Shown here in pieces: positions 1 to 9,770 of a DNA stretch of 64,000 bases. A program made the position numbers and the translations under genes. Positions within the stretch are counted from its first letter, which is position 1. Each line of letters opens with the position of its first letter. Under the pieces are notes generated by a model. It ran no database searches, was not told the DNA's origin, and saw only the letters and a list, made by a program, of their open reading frames with translations. This DNA comes from Odontocerum albicorne (taxonomy: Eukaryota; Arthropoda; Insecta; Trichoptera; Odontoceridae): positions 33,288,727 to 33,352,726 of the forward strand of contig OX463842.1 of NCBI GenBank assembly GCA_949825065.1, read 5' to 3'.

Positions 1-429
1 CCAGTTGGATGAAAAAAATTGTGAAAAAAGACCCGGTTTGCAGAAGAAAAAAAAACATTTTTCATCAAGACAATGCACCTGCTCACACAGCTCAAAAAAA
101 CATCGCGAAAATCAGTGAATTGGGGTACGAAGTGTTGCAGCATCCACCCTATTCGCCAGATTTAGCTCCCTCTGACTTCTGGCTGTTCTCACACCTCAAA
201 AAATTCCTTCGGGGAAAGCATTTTTCATCAAACGAAGAGGTTATAGCCGTCGTAGAGGAGTATTTTGCAGGCCTTCCAGAAAGTCACTTCCGTGATGGGA
301 CAACAAAGTTGGAAGATCGTTGGACCAAGTGTATTGATCTTATGGGAGACTATACTGAGCAATAAAAGTGATTTCCCCCCAAAAAAATGTATTTTCATTT
401 CCGCTTTCAAAACTTTTTGACTAACCCTA
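1..429 (+). mobile_element. mariner transposon, 3' part (cut by window edge)
   Basis: This is the right-hand end of a mariner element whose left part lies outside the window. It holds the C-terminal third of a transposase, a short 3' region after the stop, and a right terminal repeat whose last bases read caaaactttttgactaaccc, followed by TATA that can hold the TA target duplication. No other copy of this lineage was recognised in the window. Confidence 0.85.
9..365 (+). pseudogene. mariner transposase C-terminal fragment (DD34D)
   Basis: The frame encodes the C-terminal catalytic part of a mariner transposase, the enzyme that cuts and pastes the element at TA sites. HQDNAPAH carries the second catalytic Asp (residue 21 of the fragment). 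YSPDLAPSDFWLF carries the third (residue 56), with 34 residues between them, which is the mariner DD34D spacing. The frame ends in a normal mariner C terminus (CIDLMGDYTEQ). Upstream of about position 50 the mariner-like reading continues in another frame (codons in phase with base 2), so an indel in the A-run at about 49-58 breaks the gene. The ATG at 9 is therefore not the true start. The first catalytic Asp lies outside the window. Confidence 0.85.
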
Positions 430-850
430 TATTGAACACGTAACTGAATATTCTGAATAATCTCTACATACGAGTATACTCGTATGATATTTAACACGAA
501 TACTTATCACTTCTCAATGTTGAAAAAGATGTGTTCGCGAAAAATTTATATTTCAAAATTATTTTCTTTAATTTCATGGCAATGCTTTTTGCCCCCTTCA
601 ATTTCTCTTTATTTAAAAAAATAATATGAGATTAAAATTGTATTCTCGTCCAGCTGGTGAAAGGCTGTAAGAGTTTTATATAGTAGACGTATTTTTCTTT
701 TTTTTGTTGCTGTTCCATAAAATTGTGAAATATTACATTTTAAAGAAAGTCTTCTGCTCAAAGAAATTTCAGTACTTCTCAAAGTAAACGATTTTCATAT
801 TTTTACTGTAAAATAACAGCACCATTAAGACAAATATTTGAGTAAACATA
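430..850. other. AT-rich spacer
   Basis: No gene or element was recognised. It contains a perfect 20-bp palindrome at 467-486 built from two opposed TACGAGTA-type motifs. Confidence 0.6.
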
Positions 851-1016
851 TGAATAGTTGAAGTAAAATAGGCACCAAGTACCAAAAAAAAAAAAACAAA
901 AAAAACTAAGTGTGCATTTTTATTCTACAATTTTTATTCTATGTCATATACTATAGAATGAAACTGCATACTTAGTTTTTTTTTATACTTAGTGCCTATT
1001 TCACTTCAACCATTCA
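851..1016. mobile_element. palindromic MITE, copy 1
   Basis: This is a short non-coding element whose two halves are near-complementary. The outer arms begin TGAATAGTTGAAG and end CTTCAACCATTCA, continue through an AGGCACNAAGTA block, and then reach an A-run and T-run. TA dinucleotides flank both ends (849-850 and 1017-1018). A second copy with the same arms lies at 52120-52260. The lack of coding sequence and the long inverted repeats fit a miniature inverted-repeat element. Which transposase mobilised it is unknown. Confidence 0.8.
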
Positions 1017-1037
1017 TATTATTATGGTCTTCAAGTA

Positions 1038-2324
1038 TTAGGTCCTTACATATGAAATTGGCGTTTTGCCGTACTGGCAACTTTGATCTCAAATATCTTC
1101 TCTTTGGTTAGGAATTCCAAATTCAAATTTATACAGCTATTTACTCAAGTATTTGTGTTTCGAAAATTATAATTCATTTGTTTTTTCCTCAATTGTTTTT
1201 TTTCTTTGCGTCACTCAGTTTACAAAATGGAAAACTTGAAATATCGCGTTATTTACGAGTACGAGTTCCACCGTGGCACCAGTGCTGCAGAAACGGCTCG
1301 AAGGTTTAATGATGTGTATGGCGACGGTGCCGCAAAAGAAAACACATTGCGTTTTTGGTTCCAACGTTTTCGTTCTGGAAATTTCGACCCTCAGAACAAG
1401 CCCCGTGGACGGCCAGAGACCAAAGTTGATAATGAAGAATTGAAGGCTATTGTGGAAGCGGATCCATCGCAAACCACGTCCGAGTTAGCTGCAGGCTGCG
1501 GTGTTAGTGATAAAACTGTTTTAATCCACTTGAAGCAAATTGGGAAGGTGAAAAAGCTTGAAAGGTGGGTACCTCACGAATTGAGTGAAGCAAATCAACA
1601 AACGCGCGTTGACTGCTGCGTTGCATTACTCAACCGGCACAATAATGAAGGGATTTTGAATCGAATCATTACCTGTGATGAAAAGTGGATCCTGTATGAT
1701 AATCGGAAGCGCTCATCGCAATGGCTGAACCCTGCCGAACCAGCCAAACCATGCCCCAAGCGAAAATTGACTCCAAAAAAGTTACTTGTGAGCGTTTGGT
1801 GGACTAGTGCTGGTGTCGTTCACTACAGCTTTCTTAAATCTGGCCAGACGATTACGGCAGATGTCTATTGTCAGCAACTGCAAACCATGATGGAAAAGCT
1901 AGCTGCTAAACAACCGAGGCTGGTTAATCGCTCTAGGCCACTGCTGCTTCATGATAACGCTAGACTACACACTGCACAACAGACGGCTACCAAATTAGAA
2001 GAGCTTCAATTGGAATGTCTAAGACATCCACCGTACTCTCCGGACCTTGCCCCAACAGATTACTATTTTTTTCGAAATTTGGATAACTTCTTGCAAGGGA
2101 AAAAATTCAACTCCGATGGGGCAGTCCAAACCGACTTCAAAGATTTTATTGATTCCCGTCCGAATGGTTTTTTTAGTAAAGGGATCGATGAACTACCTAT
2201 GAGATGGCAAAAGTGCATAGATAGCAATGGTACATACTTTGATTAAATAAATATATTATATTAAAAAAAAATCAACTTTATGTTCCTCCCAAACAAAACG
2301 CCAATTTCACATGTAAGGACCCAA
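1038..2324 (+). mobile_element. complete mariner transposon, apparently intact
   Basis: The left repeat begins TTAGGTCCTTACATATGAAA and the inverted right repeat reads TTGGGTCCTTACATGTGAAA. Matching continues through TTGGCGTTTTG, so the repeats are about 31 bp with two mismatches. TA at 1036-1037 and 2325-2326 gives the expected TA target duplication. The 1287-bp length and the single uninterrupted transposase frame are those of a full-length mariner. Confidence 0.92.
1227..2246 (+). CDS. mariner transposase (DD34D, cecropia-like), full length
   Basis: This encodes a 339-aa mariner transposase, expected to bind the element's terminal repeats in the nucleus and cut and rejoin DNA at TA. The N terminus has two helix-turn-helix regions (around residues 18-50 and 83-107), with a shortened PRGRP linker between them (residues 59-63). 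Then come the WVPHEL motif (114-119) and the catalytic triad Asp151 (TCDEKW), Asp243 (LHDNARLH) and Asp278 (PYSPDLAPTDYYFF). The last two are 34 residues apart. TCDEKW, WVPHEL and the GTYFD end resemble the cecropia group that includes human Hsmar1. I chose the ATG at 1227 because MENLKYRVIYEYEF matches the usual mariner start; the frame is open to 1206 only through a TTG. Odd points are HDNARLH with Leu where Pro is usual, and the missing Ser in the linker. No stops or frameshifts were seen. Confidence 0.92.
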   Translation: MENLKYRVIYEYEFHRGTSAAETARRFNDVYGDGAAKENTLRFWFQRFRSGNFDPQNKPRGRPETKVDNEELKAIVEADPSQTTSELAAGCGVSDKTVLIHLKQIGKVKKLERWVPHELSEANQQTRVDCCVALLNRHNNEGILNRIITCDEKWILYDNRKRSSQWLNPAEPAKPCPKRKLTPKKLLVSVWWTSAGVVHYSFLKSGQTITADVYCQQLQTMMEKLAAKQPRLVNRSRPLLLHDNARLHTAQQTATKLEELQLECLRHPPYSPDLAPTDYYFFRNLDNFLQGKKFNSDGAVQTDFKDFIDSRPNGFFSKGIDELPMRWQKCIDSNGTYFD

Positions 2325-2441
2325 TATTTATCCATCAATTTAAGTCACCTCCATCTTCTATTCGATCTTCTAGAGGCAGAGACTCTGAAAAATGCCTCGG
2401 TGTTTTATAAACCCCGTTTGACTTATCATCCAGCGTTAATA

Positions 2442-2515
2442 TTGGGTGTTAACATAAGTTGTGTCCATTTTTTTCCAAATGAAGAGAACAAAAGGACACA
2501 ACAAAAAAAAGTTAC
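2442..2515 (+). mobile_element. solo 5' terminal repeat of the 2555-3504 mariner family
   Basis: After a TA at 2440-2441 the sequence TTGGGTGTTAACATAAGTTG matches the terminal repeat of the palindromic element 110 bp downstream. It then passes into unrelated A-rich DNA without any transposase sequence. It looks like a truncated terminal piece of the same family. Confidence 0.65.
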
Positions 2516-2775
2516 AACAAATTAGTCAATAATGTATTCCCCTTCATTATTTTATTAGGTGTTAACATAAGTTGGGTCCGTTTTTTTTTTCAAATTTAAA
2601 AATGAGCACCAAAAGTAAAACAAAATGGTAAAGGTTATACGTCATTCGAAAGAAAATTTTCTGCTCTACAAGATATTGTGTTTGCTTTTACGTTACATAT
2701 ATTATTTTATTTGATTACAAGCCTTCAAAATGGAATATTAAGTAAACGAAAGTGAGTATTTTCGACACCTCCTTC

Positions 2776-2965
2776 TGTTCGCGTTCAATTCAACTGCTCG
2801 CGATATTAGCGAAGTGTACGGTGAAGATGCTATTATTGAAAGGACAGCTCGTCGATGGTTTTTGCGCTTCAAAGATGGTAATTTCGACCTGAAAGACATG
2901 GAACGTTCCGGACGACCAGTGGACTTCGATGAGGACCGCTTAAACCATATTATTCATGATCCCCA
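2776..2965 (+). pseudogene. mariner transposase N-terminal piece (left half)
   Basis: The plus strand encodes the first helix-turn-helix and linker of a mariner transposase: TARDISEVYGEDAIIERTARRW, a RFKDGNFDLKD block, the GRP linker, then DEDRLNHIIHDPHQT, where homology stops. The reading frame runs from before 2776 to about 2965 and then enters T-rich sequence. No catalytic residue is present. Confidence 0.75.
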
Positions 2966-3000
2966 TCAAACATTTTTCATCATCATTCTTTTTTTTTTCA

Positions 3001-3300
3001 TCAACATTTTTCATCACCAGTAATGATGCGGTAAAGGAACCTTTGCTTGTGGCCATGTGTAGCTCGATGACGCGCGAGCAAACCAGCAGAAATTGTCGAA
3101 CGTTGATTTTTGTTGTTTTCACTCAAAACATGTGGAACCCAAGCGCCGAACTTCTGGACTTTTCCCATTGATTTAAGATGGCGGTCTACAGTCATGTGAC
3201 TAGAATTTATCTGCTCAGCCTATTCTACGGTGGTTTGAAGGAGATCTTCATGAATAATATGGTTTAAGCGGTCTTCATCGAAGTCCACTGGAGGGGTCGA
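3001..3300 (-). pseudogene. mariner transposase N-terminal to first-Asp piece (right half, inverted)
   Basis: Read on the minus strand, this starts at the linker (VDFDEDRLNHIIHE), shared with the left half. It continues through the second helix-turn-helix (MTVDRHLKSMGKVQKFG), WVPHVL and the first catalytic motif ITGDEKC, then ends. The segment for the first helix-turn-helix is missing after the 5' UTR, and an in-frame stop interrupts the stretch between HIIHE and MTVDRH. In GDEKC the usual Trp is replaced at the breakpoint. Together with the left half it shows that two deleted copies were fused. Confidence 0.75.
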
Positions 3301-3504
3301 AAATGATCACTTTCGTCTACTTGACATTCCAATTTTAAGGTTTGTAATCAAATAAAATAATATATGTAACGTAAAAGCAAACACAATATCTTGTAGAGCA
3401 GAAAATTTTGTTCCGAATGACGTATAACCTTTACCATTTTGTTTTACTTTTGGTGCTCATTTTTAAATTTGGAAAAAACGGACACAATTTATGATAACAC
3501 CTAA

Positions 3505-3980
3505 TATTTAATCGCAGGTCATCGATTCATTTTTATTGGGTACAAACATCCGGTGTGGATCTTGGTCTTACCCAGATTTTTTTCAAAATTCCTGTGGTTA
3601 TGTTTTAGGATATACAGTTCCTTTTTATTCTAGTCTGCCAGCTCGTTGTTCTTCTTCTGACTTGCCGTCGAAGAGGTTTTGTGGAAGACAATTCTACATA
3701 GATGTCTTGCATTTAATGTATGAACGTGCACGTTATGAATCCCATTGAAGTTGACAATCATCATACATTTTGGGCTTTTTATTATTTTCATAATTGTATT
3801 TTATTCCTATATAAGATTTGTATATGACATATTCTATACGTACAAACAATTAAATCATTTTCGTGTTATTTTCAAGTAAGCACAGAGTTTCGTTTTGTAT
3901 TTGTCAATTATCATAAATGCTTATACATTGAATTTCTTGAATGTTGTATTTTCAAATTATTACCCTATATTTGACTAACG
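3505..3980. other. unassigned sequence
   Basis: No gene recognised. A 70-codon open frame on the plus strand (3536-3748) has no recognisable domain and is probably chance. Confidence 0.5.
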
Positions 3981-4090
3981 ACGATCTCTGTGGCTAAGTT
4001 GGTCAGACGCTTGACTTCTTCCTGTGGGTCTCGATTCCCGATAATATCCGAAAAATGTTTAAAAAAGGTTCCAGTCAGATAAAAGAGTTC
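3981..4090 (+). mobile_element. tRNA-derived SINE copy
   Basis: An A-box-like TGGCTAAGTTGG (3991-4002) is followed by a B-box-like GGTCTCGATTCCC (about 4027-4039). The family's downstream block (AAAAAGGTTCCAGTC) follows. The RTE-like tail seen in other copies is missing, so the copy is 3'-truncated. Confidence 0.75.
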
Positions 4091-4258
4091 GTCTGATAAT
4101 AATAATACTCGCGCATGATAGACGTGTAGTGTTGTTAGGAATTCGTTACCTTTTCTGATAGTTGTAAACTCGATGGCTCGATTAATGGGTCCTAAGACAA
4201 TGTTGTCGCCCTATCACGCCTTTCAATATATCCGAATCACAAATTCGGATAAGTTGGA

Positions 4259-4678
4259 GGGTACCATACAAATGAATGAAAAACCTAATTGTTGTCTCAA
4301 ATTGAATGAATGGATAGAAAATTATGATGCATATGATTATCAGGGTACCATACGAATGAATGAAGAACCTAATTGTTGTCTCGAATTGAATGAAAGTATA
4401 GAAAATTATAATGCGTATGATTATCGGGGTACCACACGAATGAACGAAAAACCTAATGGTTGTCTCAAATTGAATGAATGTATAGAAAGTTATGATGCGT
4501 ATGATTATCAGGGTACCATACGAATGAATGAATAACCTAATTGTTGTCTCGAATTGAATGAATGTATAGAAAATTATGATGCGTATAATTATCAGGGTAC
4601 CATACGGATGAATGAAAAACCTAATTGCTGTCTCAAATTGGATAAATGAATAGAAATTCATGGTGTGTATGATTATCA
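4259..4678. repeat. 84-bp minisatellite, five units
   Basis: Units start at GGGTACC at 4259, 4343, 4427, 4511 and 4595, an exact period of 84 bp. Because 84 is a multiple of three, both strands carry long open frames. The plus frame from 4173 repeats a 28-residue unit (GTIRMNEKPNCCLKLNE and so on) and stops at 4533, where one base makes TAA. The minus frame (4679-4182, 165 aa) stays open throughout. I see no protein family in either frame and treat both as products of the repeat length. Confidence 0.9.
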
Positions 4679-4679
4679 T

Positions 4680-5528
4680 AAACTGTGATAATTTAAATTT
4701 ACGCCGTGTACACCCGTGAACCTCTCTTTATATTCAAAAGCATTATAAACAAAAAAACAAACGAAATCAATTTCGATAAATTATTTGAAATTTGTTCATC
4801 CTTTCTTCCAACTGCTCATAAAGTGCTTTTGTTCCCAGTTTCAGTAGTCATCTCATCGCATTGTTTGGTAAAATACTCATTCTTTGTTTTGTTTTGTTTG
4901 CAGGTTGGTACATACTGGAATTTTTATGTAACACATATTCCTCAGAATGACTCGGCACATCATGAAATACACGTCGGATACACGCATGCTTGATACCTAC
5001 TCCGCCTACGTCCAATTATTGTGGATATGGTAAAATTATTTTATTTCTTTATGACTTCAAAATAGCTTTCGTTAATGACTTCTTTAGTCAGGGAGTGCTA
5101 AGACGGTTTTTGAGCTTACTTGAATATTATAAGTGTGAAAAATCAAACAGGAATCTAAAAGAGATGCTATTTTCACATCCATTTATTTCAGTTATGTATA
5201 CCATAGACATTCGTTAGTAGTTGTGCCATTGAACAGTTCTTCGCGCCAAAAAATATTTAATTTAATAAATGTTACATATTAACTTATTTGTTACTTGTGG
5301 CTCCATTTAGTAATTATTGATAACGCCAAGGGCGCCTACGTTACTTTAACCAATGAACGTTTCTTTTTCAGATCTCTTCATTAAATTAAATCTTATTTTC
5401 CTACATAGATCGTAAATCTATCTTAAATGAAAAAAATAAGAAGCATATAAAAACAAAAACGGAAGTGCTCACTTGACATTTTCGTATTTATTTCCTTATA
5501 CCTCATATGTGGGTGTACATACGTAATA
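4680..5528. other. unassigned AT-rich sequence
   Basis: Two modest open frames (4706-4993 and 4990-5217, plus strand) have no recognisable domain. No element ends were seen. Confidence 0.5.
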
Positions 5529-5860
5529 AGGTCTAAAAGTTTCCGGTCAACTATATGATAAGAATAATAGAATGAAACAAAATTTTCAATAAAATCACCT
5601 GTAGTTCATTACGTTTTGAGAACTTTGAATTCATTTTTTAATACCACTGATAACATATTCTGAAATAATGCTCTCAAAATGGTTTAACACTACGGAAATC
5701 ACTTCATCGTCACTTTTATTTTTTTTCCACGCAAATCAGATTTAAGAAATAAGAATGAAAAATAATCAATAGAGGCTAAATCGGGACTATAGGGCGGCTA
5801 TTTTAATCTTGGAACGTGGTTTTAATCTATGTACTTAATGTAAATATTACTTGTTTAATA
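5529..5860 (-). pseudogene. decayed mariner transposase, 3' end of element
   Basis: On the minus strand, near 5813-5785, the sequence encodes PPYSPDLAS followed by IDYFSFLFLKSDLRG. This is the third-Asp region of a mariner transposase with the final Asp still readable (SID). The frame continues KSDDEVISVV and then breaks. Further remnants toward 5600 resemble the usual C terminus. The low-coordinate end reads AAGGTCTAAAAGTTTCCGGT next to a TA at 5527-5528 and is probably the right terminal repeat. The 5' half of the element was not found. Several indels and a stop make it non-functional. Confidence 0.7.
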
Positions 5861-5918
5861 CGAATTTTCGGACAATGTGAATAATGCTTTCTTGCGATAT
5901 AAAAATTACCAAGCAGCA

Positions 5919-5966
5919 ATGTGTTGAAGACTTTTACATTTCATAGTGTAAAAGTCTTCAACACAT
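5919..5966. repeat. perfect 20-bp inverted repeat, 8-nt loop
   Basis: The arms 5919-5938 and 5947-5966 are exact complements (ATGTGTTGAAGACTTTTACA), separated by TTTCATAG. No terminator-like T-run or known element end coincides with it. Confidence 0.9.
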
Positions 5967-6096
5967 GTGTTTTGGATCTACGAGGGAAGGTCAATCAATT
6001 CGCTTATTTTGTTCCATCTTCAAAGTGACCTCGAAACACCCCTCAAGCAATTTAAGTAAACAATGACCGAAAAATGCGCTAAAACATTAATTTGCT

Positions 6097-6195
6097 TAAT
6101 AATATACATTCAGCATTTTTGGAATGAAGTTGGTAACGAAAATTTTGTCTTAACGAAATTGATCTAAAAAATACGAAATCATTTTCTGGACAACA
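6097..6195 (-). mobile_element. 5' end fragment of the GGTTGTCC Tc1/mariner family
   Basis: This block matches the UTR and terminal repeat of the elements at 28290-28813 and 47462: CATTCAGCA, TTTGGAATGAA, AAATTTTGTC, ATACGAAATC, TTTTCTGGACAAC. Only the terminal 100 bp remains. Confidence 0.7.
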
Positions 6196-6340
6196 CTAAA
6201 ATTGGAGGAAAAAACAACTTGCAGAATCATTTTTTATGTTTTTAAGGCACTGATGCGAGATTAAGGCTATTTCATTAGCTATTCAATGATGGAACGTATT
6301 CCAATGCAGTGTTGAATATTCACGTTTTTAATTATCGTTT

Positions 6341-6490
6341 CATTTATCTCAGTAACATACGGGCCCAGTTTACTGGGGACACGGCAAATGAAAGGCATTA
6401 TACCCAGATCCATAAAAATGGTGTGTGCATATTACATTACATGTTGTTTTTTCATTAATTATGGATTTATAAAATTTCTTGTCATATCAA
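6341..6490. repeat. interspersed repeat, copy 1 (pair with 31229-31376)
   Basis: About 145 bp shared with 31229-31376, including TAGTTTACTGGGGA/CAGTTTACTGGGGA, ACAAATGAAAGGCA-like and ACCCAGATCCAT blocks and a CTGTTGTTTTTTC-like end. No coding sequence or element type recognised. Confidence 0.7.
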
Positions 6491-7982
6491 TAAATTAATC
6501 AATTTCAATTTGTTAAACATATTGCTTTAGTCCATACAATTTATATTTTTGAAAAGTTGTTTTAAAAATGGTTGGTATTGATTGAAGCTGAAACAATTAA
6601 ATGAATATAAGCGCGTGGTCTAAAAATGTATGTGTACACATTATTTGAAAAATGGCACTGGATCGTAACCAGCAGTCATTGGGTTTACCGATATTAAGCT
6701 CTATTCTGAAAATAAAATGGATTCATTTTTGATTTTCGCAGCTGAAGCTTTAACTTGTTAAATGTTTTAAACTTTCGATCACCCAGTGACAGGCTTTCTC
6801 TCTTATTGGTTAAACTCCGTTACGACAGAAAATGTCAATTTTAAATTTCTAAGATTTTCGAGGTTTTATAATACATTGAAGCTTTTGTAAACACTTTTCT
6901 TTACGCAAACAAGTTTCAAATATTTCTCTCAATTTTACCTCAACTATGTTGATTCCAAGTCTAGCGAGAAACGGATCAAATTTAAAACAGTGGAATGACG
7001 TCATTCTATAAGGTATATTGATTTTAGTTTTAAGCAAATACTGAAACGATTTTTTTAAATCTGTTATTATATTAAAACTTCCTACATTTCAATAAAGTTT
7101 CATCAAATCATGTTTTTGCAAATGTTAAGTTGAATTTCAAAAAAATGACAAGTAAATAAGTGCAAAATGTTAATATTAACCACACAGTGGTTTTTTATTT
7201 CATATTAAAAATTAATTTTATATCACGCAGTGGAGAAAAAAATAAATGAAATATTTTAATGTCTTGATACATTAAAAAAAACATGTATATTACAATAGAT
7301 GACATTCTATGATATAATAAGTCACGAAGACGTTAGAAAAAATTAATAGTGCTACTCAATATGGAATAGTGCTATTCAAACTATGGTTCCTATATAAGTG
7401 CTGGTCCGCGAACAGTTTCGTACTGAACCGGGAGAGAGAAAATTACAAATGGGACAATTATTTTGCATTTAAAATGCATGATTATTATTATTTGTTTCGA
7501 AATTAATTTTTTTTTTGTATTATCTTAACTTATTGATTATTAAAAATGAAATCGAGCTCTGTTCTCTTCGTTACAAAAAATTCTAGTTCGCGATGAATTG
7601 GATAAAAAAACTTGTCTATGAACACATAAAATTTGAGAAGCAATGGTATAGAAGGTACTAGAAGTATAGAAATCTTAAAAAAAACGTAATATTCCCCTAT
7701 GAATTAAATTCCGAAAAGAAAAACAATAATGAAAAGACTTAAAATATGTATGACTATGTATGTATGGATGTAAAAGAAGCAAAATATGTATGCCAGGATA
7801 TAATAAAGTGGAGCGCACGTCACCTATGTCTATCTAATTAGGGGCATAATGTAATAGCAAGGATGAATTAAAAAAAAAATCCTAAGAGTATGCCAATTTG
7901 TCAAGTATCAATTATGGATGTGGAAAATGGATGTTTGTAAATCATGGCCCACGATAATTAATAAAGAATACTGTATGTATAT
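6491..7982. other. AT-rich, no gene seen
   Basis: No open frame of note. Around 7390-7440 a TATATAAGTG box is followed about 30 bp later by AGTTTCGTACTGAACC, a core-promoter-like arrangement, but nothing coding follows that I can recognise. Confidence 0.4.
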
Positions 7983-8025
7983 AAAATGTCAGAATATACT
8001 CGTACCATGTATATTCTGACATTTT
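7983..8025. repeat. perfect 16-bp inverted repeat
   Basis: The arms AAAATGTCAGAATATA (7983-7998) and its complement (8010-8025) flank CTCGTACCATG, which includes part of a TACTCGTA motif. Confidence 0.9.
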
Positions 8026-8082
8026 CATAATAATGACAAATTCACTCATGTATAAAAAACTATCACATCATGTTTCTTTAAG

Positions 8083-8225
8083 GGTAGGCGGAGAGGACAT
8101 ATCTCTATACCTATAGGTATCTACACAAACATCCTTTGCCATCCACGCTTATACTCTTCGGTTTCCCATACTTCATACTTTTGCCCCATCCATTTCTTGC
8201 TCGGCCTACCTGTTCCTCGCATTCC
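8083..8225 (-). pseudogene. non-LTR retrotransposon C-terminal tail
   Basis: Minus-strand translation gives GMRGTGRPSKKWMGQ, matching the conserved GRPRKxWxDxV segment near the C terminus of insect non-LTR retrotransposon ORF2, followed by decayed sequence ending in a CCGCCTACCC block. Only about 140 bp remain. Confidence 0.65.
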
Positions 8226-8524
8226 ATTTATTTCAGAAACATATATTTATTTTATAAGACAATAACGAACTTCCAATAATTAACAGACGTGGACCATCAA
8301 TATTTACTTTTAAGAGAGAATTGTAAAAATATTACATACTAGTATATCCTTATATCCTAATTTTCCTTCGATTGTCTTCCTTATCCTTGAATGAATTTCT
8401 TTTCTCTGGTTCTACTTCTAACTAGAGATTAGTAATTTATTTATTTTTTTAATTTAATTTAAACTAGTATATTTTTTTGTCAGTCTGTCAAGGGTTAAAA
8501 CAGTTTAATATATCCAAGATGAAC

Positions 8525-8783
8525 TCAATGGCGTTTTGGTAAAGAGGTACAAGTCATCAATTACTTATTTGTCAGTTTGAAGTTTTGCAACACTTGTATT
8601 CCTGAAATACAGACCTCAGGTAAATTTTAAACGTAAACTTTGAATACATAAATTATTTATGTATTCAAAGTTTACCTTTAAAATTTACCTGAGGTCTGTA
8701 TTTCAGGAATACAAGTGTTGCAAAACTTCAAACTGACAAATAAGTAATTGATGACTTGTATCTCTATACCAAAACGCCATTGA
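8525..8783. repeat. 259-bp near-perfect palindrome
   Basis: Two arms of about 128 bp (8525-8652 and 8656-8783) are inverted copies around a 3-nt centre (TTA, 8653-8655). Only a handful of mismatches are visible, e.g. AAACGTAAAC versus AAAGGTAAAC. The outer ends read TCAATGGCGTTTTGG. It has no open frame. It could be a fold-back transposon or a fresh inverted duplication; no clear target duplication was found. Confidence 0.9.
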
Positions 8784-8785
8784 AC

Positions 8786-8845
8786 TGATTGTTTGGAGCA
8801 AACCGCTGTATGGCAATAAGCCCACCAGGTGTACCGTACCATGTT
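8786..8845 (+). mobile_element. SINE tail fragment
   Basis: GATTGTTTGGAGCAAACC, GGCAATAAGCCCACCAGG and TGTACCGTACC match the 3' tail of the SINE family. It starts within 3 bp of the palindrome end, so the palindrome may lie inside a SINE copy. The tRNA-like head is absent. Confidence 0.65.
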
Positions 8846-9287
8846 AACCATGCCATATACACAAAATAATGAAATAAATAAAATGTTGATTCGATCACTG
8901 CTGGAATTCGATCAATGCTGGCATTCGATGTATACGAATCTTAGTTTACATATCAGCTGTATGTTGCGGGAAAACGCGTAAAATGAGCAAGGTGACTGGC
9001 GTGAAATTGATAGATGCGACGAAATGAACAAGGGATGTGAGGAAATTGAGATTTTAGATTGAGGTCGTTTTATGAACTCGCTAGCGCATTGACGGAGGAA
9101 AAGATTGAATTTTTTTGTACAGGTGCCACATGTTAATCTTAAATTTGACATTGATGACAACTACCACAATAGATCTACAACAATACTTACGAATATTTTG
9201 AAATATGTACCTATATCATATTCAGCATTTAATATAATCAAGTTTTTTTTTTAATTTTCAATCTGTTTAAGTTGAAACTTTGTCGAT

Positions 9288-9405
9288 GGCTTCCTCTGTG
9301 CTGGTTGTACCCTTGTCTCCCAGCACGAGGGCTTTGGGTTCGTATCCCGATGGAACCTTAAAAAATGGGTCCCATACTGGTTTCAACCTCTTTGTGGTTG
9401 TTGTT
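9288..9405 (+). mobile_element. tRNA-derived SINE copy, degenerate
   Basis: A head with TCCTCTGTGCTGGTTGTACC and a B-box-like GGGTTCGTATCCC is followed by the family block AAAAATGGGTCCCATACTGG and TTCAACCTC. The tail is missing. Confidence 0.65.
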
Positions 9406-9710
9406 TTGTATAAACAATATTACCTATATACGAGTGTATCAAATTAAAGCCTAATCTATTTACATGTATTTTAAACCAATTTAAATGTTGGGCTCGAATC
9501 CCAATTTTTTTAGAGCCTTAGGTATGTGTTAATACCATTTAGGTGAGGTCATTCACTTAGTTACACTACAGAAATTTCCTCATATATTGTTACTGCGACT
9601 AAGGACCATACTTTTATTTTGAAGATTAATATTTCTCGCAACAGTTCAGTACGAAAAATCTAAGATAACGGAATATTAAATATTGTATTGCATCATATTA
9701 TACATAAGTT

Positions 9711-9770
9711 GTATGCGGTACGGCCTGGCGGGGGGGGGATTGACATGTGGAAATCTCTTCCAACCAACCA
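9711..9770 (-). mobile_element. SINE tail fragment
   Basis: The complement of the family tail: a run of G after GGCCTGGC, then ATCTCTTCCAACCAACCA. The head is absent. Confidence 0.65.

Larger units (their letters stand above)
2555..3504. mobile_element. palindromic mariner relic with two 5' ends
   Basis: Both ends carry the same 5' terminal repeat and 5' UTR in opposite orientation (TTAGGTGTTAACATAAG at left; the complement of TTAGGTGTTATCATAAATTG at right). Each end has a TA beside it (2553-2554, 3505-3506). The inverted similarity covers about 200 bp per side. The interior holds two different pieces of one mariner transposase, facing inward and meeting near 2960-3000. No 3' half is present. 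It is a fold-back product, not a normal deletion derivative. Confidence 0.85.

Noticed and set aside
3981..4045. Functional tRNA gene
   Set aside because: The head is tRNA-like, but it is followed by the SINE body shared with many other copies and lacks a closed acceptor stem.
4259..4678. CRISPR array
   Set aside because: The units are contiguous 84-bp tandem repeats without distinct spacers, in a eukaryotic context.
4182..4679. 165-codon minus-strand open frame as a repeat protein gene
   Set aside because: The frame stays open because the 84-bp unit is a multiple of three. The plus strand is almost equally open, and there is no family match, start context or neighbouring gene.
7390..7440. 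Pol II promoter of a host gene
   Set aside because: A TATA-like box and initiator-like sequence are present, but no coding or conserved sequence follows.
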